DNA from: Clostridium sp. CAG:253
GTDB lineage: Bacteria > Bacillota > Clostridia > Lachnospirales > Lachnospiraceae
NCBI GenBank assembly: GCA_000436755.1
Contig: FR887317.1
Span: 1 to 55,769 of the forward strand
Length of the DNA stretch: 55,769 nucleotides
Reading direction: 5' to 3'
Shown: positions 53,175 to 55,769 of the stretch, one piece after another
Position numbering within the stretch: the stretch's first letter is position 1
How the letters are laid out: each line of letters opens with the position of its first letter
Position numbers and translations under genes: made by a program
The notes under the pieces: model-generated
Databases searched by the model: none
Seen by the model: the letters and a program-made list of their open reading frames with translations, nothing else
Told to the model about the DNA's origin: nothing

Positions 53175-53480
53175 ATGGCAAAGAAAAATAACGATTATGG
53201 ATACGAGGAAACAGTAGTTACACTTACGGATGAAGATGGTGTCGATAAAGATTTTTATATTGATGAAATCTATGAAGTAAATGGAAAAACTTATTGCGCT
53301 GCAATTCCGGGCGATGTTGAAAATGTTACGGAATATTATGTATTCAGACTTAAAGATTTAGGCAACGATGACTTTGAGATGGAAGACATAGATGACGAGG
53401 AAGAATATGATGCAGCAGCGGATGCATATGAAGAAAAGCTTGATGCAAGAGCATGGAGCAGAATGATGGAACAGCAGTAA
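53175..53480 (+). CDS. DUF1292-family small acidic protein
   Basis: ATG 53175 (MAKKNNDYGYEETVVTLTDE, 101 residues) follows TTGGAGG. The protein resembles the DUF1292 (YrzB-like) family: VTLTDEDGVDKDFYIDEIYE and an acidic C-terminus (DDFEMEDIDDEEEYDAAADA). Function is unknown; such proteins often lie near RNA-processing or RuvX-like genes in other Firmicutes. It is 18 nt downstream of the surface-protein stop but probably unrelated in function. Confidence 0.8.
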   Translation: MAKKNNDYGYEETVVTLTDEDGVDKDFYIDEIYEVNGKTYCAAIPGDVENVTEYYVFRLKDLGNDDFEMEDIDDEEEYDAAADAYEEKLDARAWSRMMEQQ

Positions 53481-53502
53481 AAAAAGAAAGCAAAAATTAA
53501 TG

Positions 53503-53533
53503 TAGGGGGGCAAATTAAATTTTGCCCCCTAAT
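53503..53533. terminator. G/C-rich hairpin between DUF1292 and DJ-1-like genes
   Basis: TAGGGGGGCAAA (53503-53514) pairs with TTTGCCCCCTA (53521-53531, one bulge) around TTAAAT. It is suitable as terminator for both convergent genes. Confidence 0.6.
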
Positions 53534-53564
53534 TGATGTCTTAGATTATTAAAGGTTTATCAGC

Positions 53565-53583
53565 TTTTGACCCTTGCATCATA
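53565..53583 (-). repeat. 19-nt dispersed repeat, copy 2
   Basis: Reads TATGATGCAAGGGTCAAAA on -, identical to 44083-44101. It begins immediately after the TAG stop of the DJ-1-like gene on the same strand. Confidence 0.7.
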
Positions 53584-54138
53584 CTATTTTATATTATATA
53601 CAATTTTAGCTTTTACATCTTCGGCTGTTTCATTATCTTTAAGGCGTTCGATAATAGCGCCTGCAAATTCAATGCATGTACCCATTCCACGGCTGGTTGT
53701 GAATTGACCGTCAATAACAACAGGTTCTTCAAGGTGTTTGGCACAATTCAGTTTTGCTTCCATTCCGGGATAGCAGGTCGCTTTGTTTTCTTTTAAAATT
53801 CCAAGTTCACCGTAAACCGTAGGAGCGGCACAAACAGCAGAGAGAAGTTTTCCGTTTTCTTTAAACTCTAAAATTTTATCAGTAAGTGGTTTGAATGCTA
53901 AAAGATTTGGTGTTCCCGGAATACCACCCGGAAGAATTATCATTTTTGCACTGTCGAAATCAGCATCTTTAAATAGTTTATCAGCTTTTATGGTAACATT
54001 GTGTGAGCTTGTTACTTCAAGGGAATCAGTGATGGAAACCATGTCTATTGTAAGTCCGGCACGGCGAACCATATCAACAACCGTGAGCATTTCAACTTCT
54101 TCATATCCCGGTGCTAAAAAAATAAGTGCGTCTGTCAT
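53584..54138 (-). CDS. DJ-1/PfpI-family protein
   Basis: A 184-residue single-domain protein of the DJ-1/ThiJ/PfpI superfamily, thought to act on reactive carbonyls or in stress responses. Motifs: LAPGYEEVEMLTVVDMVRRA (with the conserved Glu), IILPGGIPGTPNL and the nucleophile elbow SAVCAAPTVYG with Cys103. TATGGAGG lies 8-9 nt before the ATG on -. The length is normal. A ThiJ-type relation to thiamine genes is historical only; it is 7 kb from the thi operon. Confidence 0.9.
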   Translation of the reverse strand: MTDALIFLAPGYEEVEMLTVVDMVRRAGLTIDMVSITDSLEVTSSHNVTIKADKLFKDADFDSAKMIILPGGIPGTPNLLAFKPLTDKILEFKENGKLLSAVCAAPTVYGELGILKENKATCYPGMEAKLNCAKHLEEPVVIDGQFTTSRGMGTCIEFAGAIIERLKDNETAEDVKAKIVYNIK

Positions 54139-54318
54139 AAAATATTACCTCCATAATTAAAATAAAATGTTGTATGCTGTATTGCTGCATTTAAAGCATA
54201 AAATTAAAATTTGCTTAATTTTGCAAAACAGTACTTTTAAAAAATCTGTGATTTGTTATTATTATAATACAAAGATTAAAAACATTAAAGGGATATAAAA
54301 TAATGGAGGAGCATATTT

Positions 54319-55668
54319 ATGGTTGACGGCGAAGAAGAAAACAAAAATCAGTTAGACAAAAGCAATGAAGAACAAATCCCCAAAATCTCAAAGAATGATT
54401 TAGAGAAAGAAGATAGGGACAAATGTGAAAAAGAGAATACTTCAGACAGTGTTTTTCACAGTGAAAAAAAGCTTTATCTGTTAAATGGAAAAGCAGAAAG
54501 AGAAACAGTTGGATGGTTTAATTTTGATAAGAAATATTTGAAAGTATGTTTATATGCGTTATTTGTTATATTTTGGGGAGCCATTATTTTTATAATGCTT
54601 CAAAACTGGAGTGCGACAAAAGCATTTGTAATGAACTTTTGTAAAGTGCTGTCACCGTTTTTTGTAGCAGTAATAATTGCATATTTTGTTTCACCTCTCT
54701 TTGAGAAGATATATGGATTGTTTGAAAGACATGTGGAAGGGAAAAAATGTCAGAAAGCGATCAGAATGTTATCGCTGTTTATCTCATATGTACTGCTTAT
54801 AGGTTTTATAACAATAGCCTTTGTGTTTGTGATCCCACAGATAGGAGACAGTATTGCAGAACTGACGGGAAACATCCCTGTAGTGTACAACAAAATTATT
54901 AAATTTTTGGCCGATTTGCATAAAAAATATCCTGAGATAGATACGGATTATATAAGTGAACGATTAAATGAGATGGTTCCGAACCTTATAAAATATGGAA
55001 CAAATGTAGTTGGAAATGTGATTCCTATGGTATTTTCGGTATCAGTTTCAATTGTAAAGGTAGTAATAAATATTTTGCTGGCGTTGATTATATCAATGTA
55101 TATGATTGTAGAAAGAGAAAAGTTTAAATATCAGGGAAAGAGACTTGTATACTCAATATTCAGTGAGAAAAAGGGAGATACAATCTGTAAAACATTTGGG
55201 GAATGCAACGATATATTTAGTGCATTTCTTATAAGTAAGGCGATTGATTCACTTATAATAGGATGCTTATGCTTCGTGATAATGAATGTTCTGCACCTGC
55301 CTTATACGGTACTTATAAGCGTAATAGTCGGAATAACAAATATGATTCCGTATTTTGGACCATTTATCGGAGCAGTTCCGGGAACACTTATATATCTTTG
55401 TACAAGTCCGAAAGATGCACTTATATTTGTCATAATGATATTTGTACTTCAACAGTTCGATGGTTTAATTTTGGGACCGAGACTTTTGGGACAATCAACA
55501 GGGCTCAGTCCGATATGGGTTATATTTGGAATAACAGTTGGAGGAGCTTACTTCGGAGTAGTAGGAATGTTTATAGGAGTTCCGGTAGTAGCCGTATTCG
55601 CATTTTTGTTAAACAAGATAATATCATATAGGCTGCGTGGGAAAAAAGTAGAAGCATTGGATGAGTGA
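54319..55668 (+). CDS. AI-2E family (TqsA/YdiK-like) membrane permease
   Basis: A 449-residue membrane protein with an acidic/Lys-rich cytoplasmic N-terminus of about 70 residues, then about eight hydrophobic segments. The family blocks MLQNWSATKAFVMNFCKVLS, MNVLHLPYTVLISVIVGITN, MIPYFGPFIGAVPGTLIYLC and GPRLLGQSTGLSPIWVIFGI are present. TGGAGGA precedes the ATG by about 7 nt. Members are linked to autoinducer-2 export or ion/solute transport; the substrate here is unknown. The last 101 nt of the window after it are AT-rich with no feature. Confidence 0.87.
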   Translation: MVDGEEENKNQLDKSNEEQIPKISKNDLEKEDRDKCEKENTSDSVFHSEKKLYLLNGKAERETVGWFNFDKKYLKVCLYALFVIFWGAIIFIMLQNWSATKAFVMNFCKVLSPFFVAVIIAYFVSPLFEKIYGLFERHVEGKKCQKAIRMLSLFISYVLLIGFITIAFVFVIPQIGDSIAELTGNIPVVYNKIIKFLADLHKKYPEIDTDYISERLNEMVPNLIKYGTNVVGNVIPMVFSVSVSIVKVVINILLALIISMYMIVEREKFKYQGKRLVYSIFSEKKGDTICKTFGECNDIFSAFLISKAIDSLIIGCLCFVIMNVLHLPYTVLISVIVGITNMIPYFGPFIGAVPGTLIYLCTSPKDALIFVIMIFVLQQFDGLILGPRLLGQSTGLSPIWVIFGITVGGAYFGVVGMFIGVPVVAVFAFLLNKIISYRLRGKKVEALDE

Positions 55669-55769
55669 AAAATTCAAAAGAATGAGCAAAAAATTAGATA
55701 GTGAAAAGATTAAAAGATAATTTTCAGATATTAAAAAGATTGTAAGATAATTTTAATAAAAAGACTGCC

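Noticed and set aside
53584..54138. DJ-1/ThiJ protein as part of the thiamine pathway
   Set aside because: The ThiJ name is historical; the gene is 7 kb from the thi operon, on the opposite strand, and has ordinary DJ-1/PfpI motifs.

Overview
The window looks like a chromosomal segment of a low-GC Firmicute of the class Clostridia, most likely a gut Lachnospiraceae. The evidence is the S10-spc-alpha ribosomal order, zinc-type S14 and a Cys4 adenylate kinase, strong AGGAGG ribosome binding sites, the rplQ-ecfA1-ecfA2-ecfT junction, a FabV-type enoyl reductase, BspA-like leucine-rich repeats and many c-di-GMP, chemotaxis and sensor genes. I cannot fix the species from sequence alone. I see no rRNA, tRNA, CRISPR array or intact insertion sequence.

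Region 1 (1-10.8 kb) holds the S10 and spc gene runs from a 5'-truncated rplC to secY, all on +. A strong terminator and a new promoter plus structured leader split the run between rpmD and rplO. Region 2 (10.8-18.6 kb) separates secY from adk, which are neighbours in many bacteria. It carries a secreted leucine-rich-repeat protein, a SpoU/TrmH-type RNA methyltransferase, a TetR regulator and, on -, a three-gene cassette of free-standing condensation, carrier and adenylating proteins. This cassette is the best candidate for an undescribed small biosynthetic system. Region 3 (18.6-26.1 kb) resumes with adk, map, infA, rpmJ, rpsM, rpsK, rpsD, rpoA and rplQ. It is interrupted by a secreted M14 carboxypeptidase and by two intergenic stretches with strong RNA-like structure (map-infA and rpmJ-rpsM).

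Region 4 (26.1-30.2 kb) has the ECF vitamin-transporter module (ecfA1-ecfA2-ecfT) and fabV, whose leader contains a promoter, hairpins and a terminator in attenuator order. Region 5 (30.2-43 kb) is a signalling and housekeeping assortment: HD-GYP response regulator, seven-membrane-segment GGDEF protein, cytidylate-kinase-like protein, divergent Sir2 protein, UvrD/PcrA-type helicase, YczE-type membrane protein, an uncharacterised membrane protein, an SGNH esterase, and a hybrid histidine kinase with two periplasmic-binding-type sensor domains. Region 6 (43-46.1 kb) is a thiazole/thiamine operon (thiS-thiG fusion, thiH, thiE) with an attenuator-like leader and no recognisable TPP riboswitch.

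Region 7 (46.1-55.8 kb) holds a decayed [FeFe]-hydrogenase-like fragment, a methyl-accepting chemotaxis protein, and an 84-nt palindromic element. Next comes an HTH-aminotransferase fusion facing a secreted Ig-like protein across a cluster of GTTCAA boxes, followed by a DUF1292 protein, a DJ-1/PfpI protein and an AI-2E-family permease. Two fused genes (thiS-thiG and HTH-aminotransferase) each contain an internal Shine-Dalgarno and ATG exactly at the domain boundary. This suggests that each could make both a fused and a free downstream protein.
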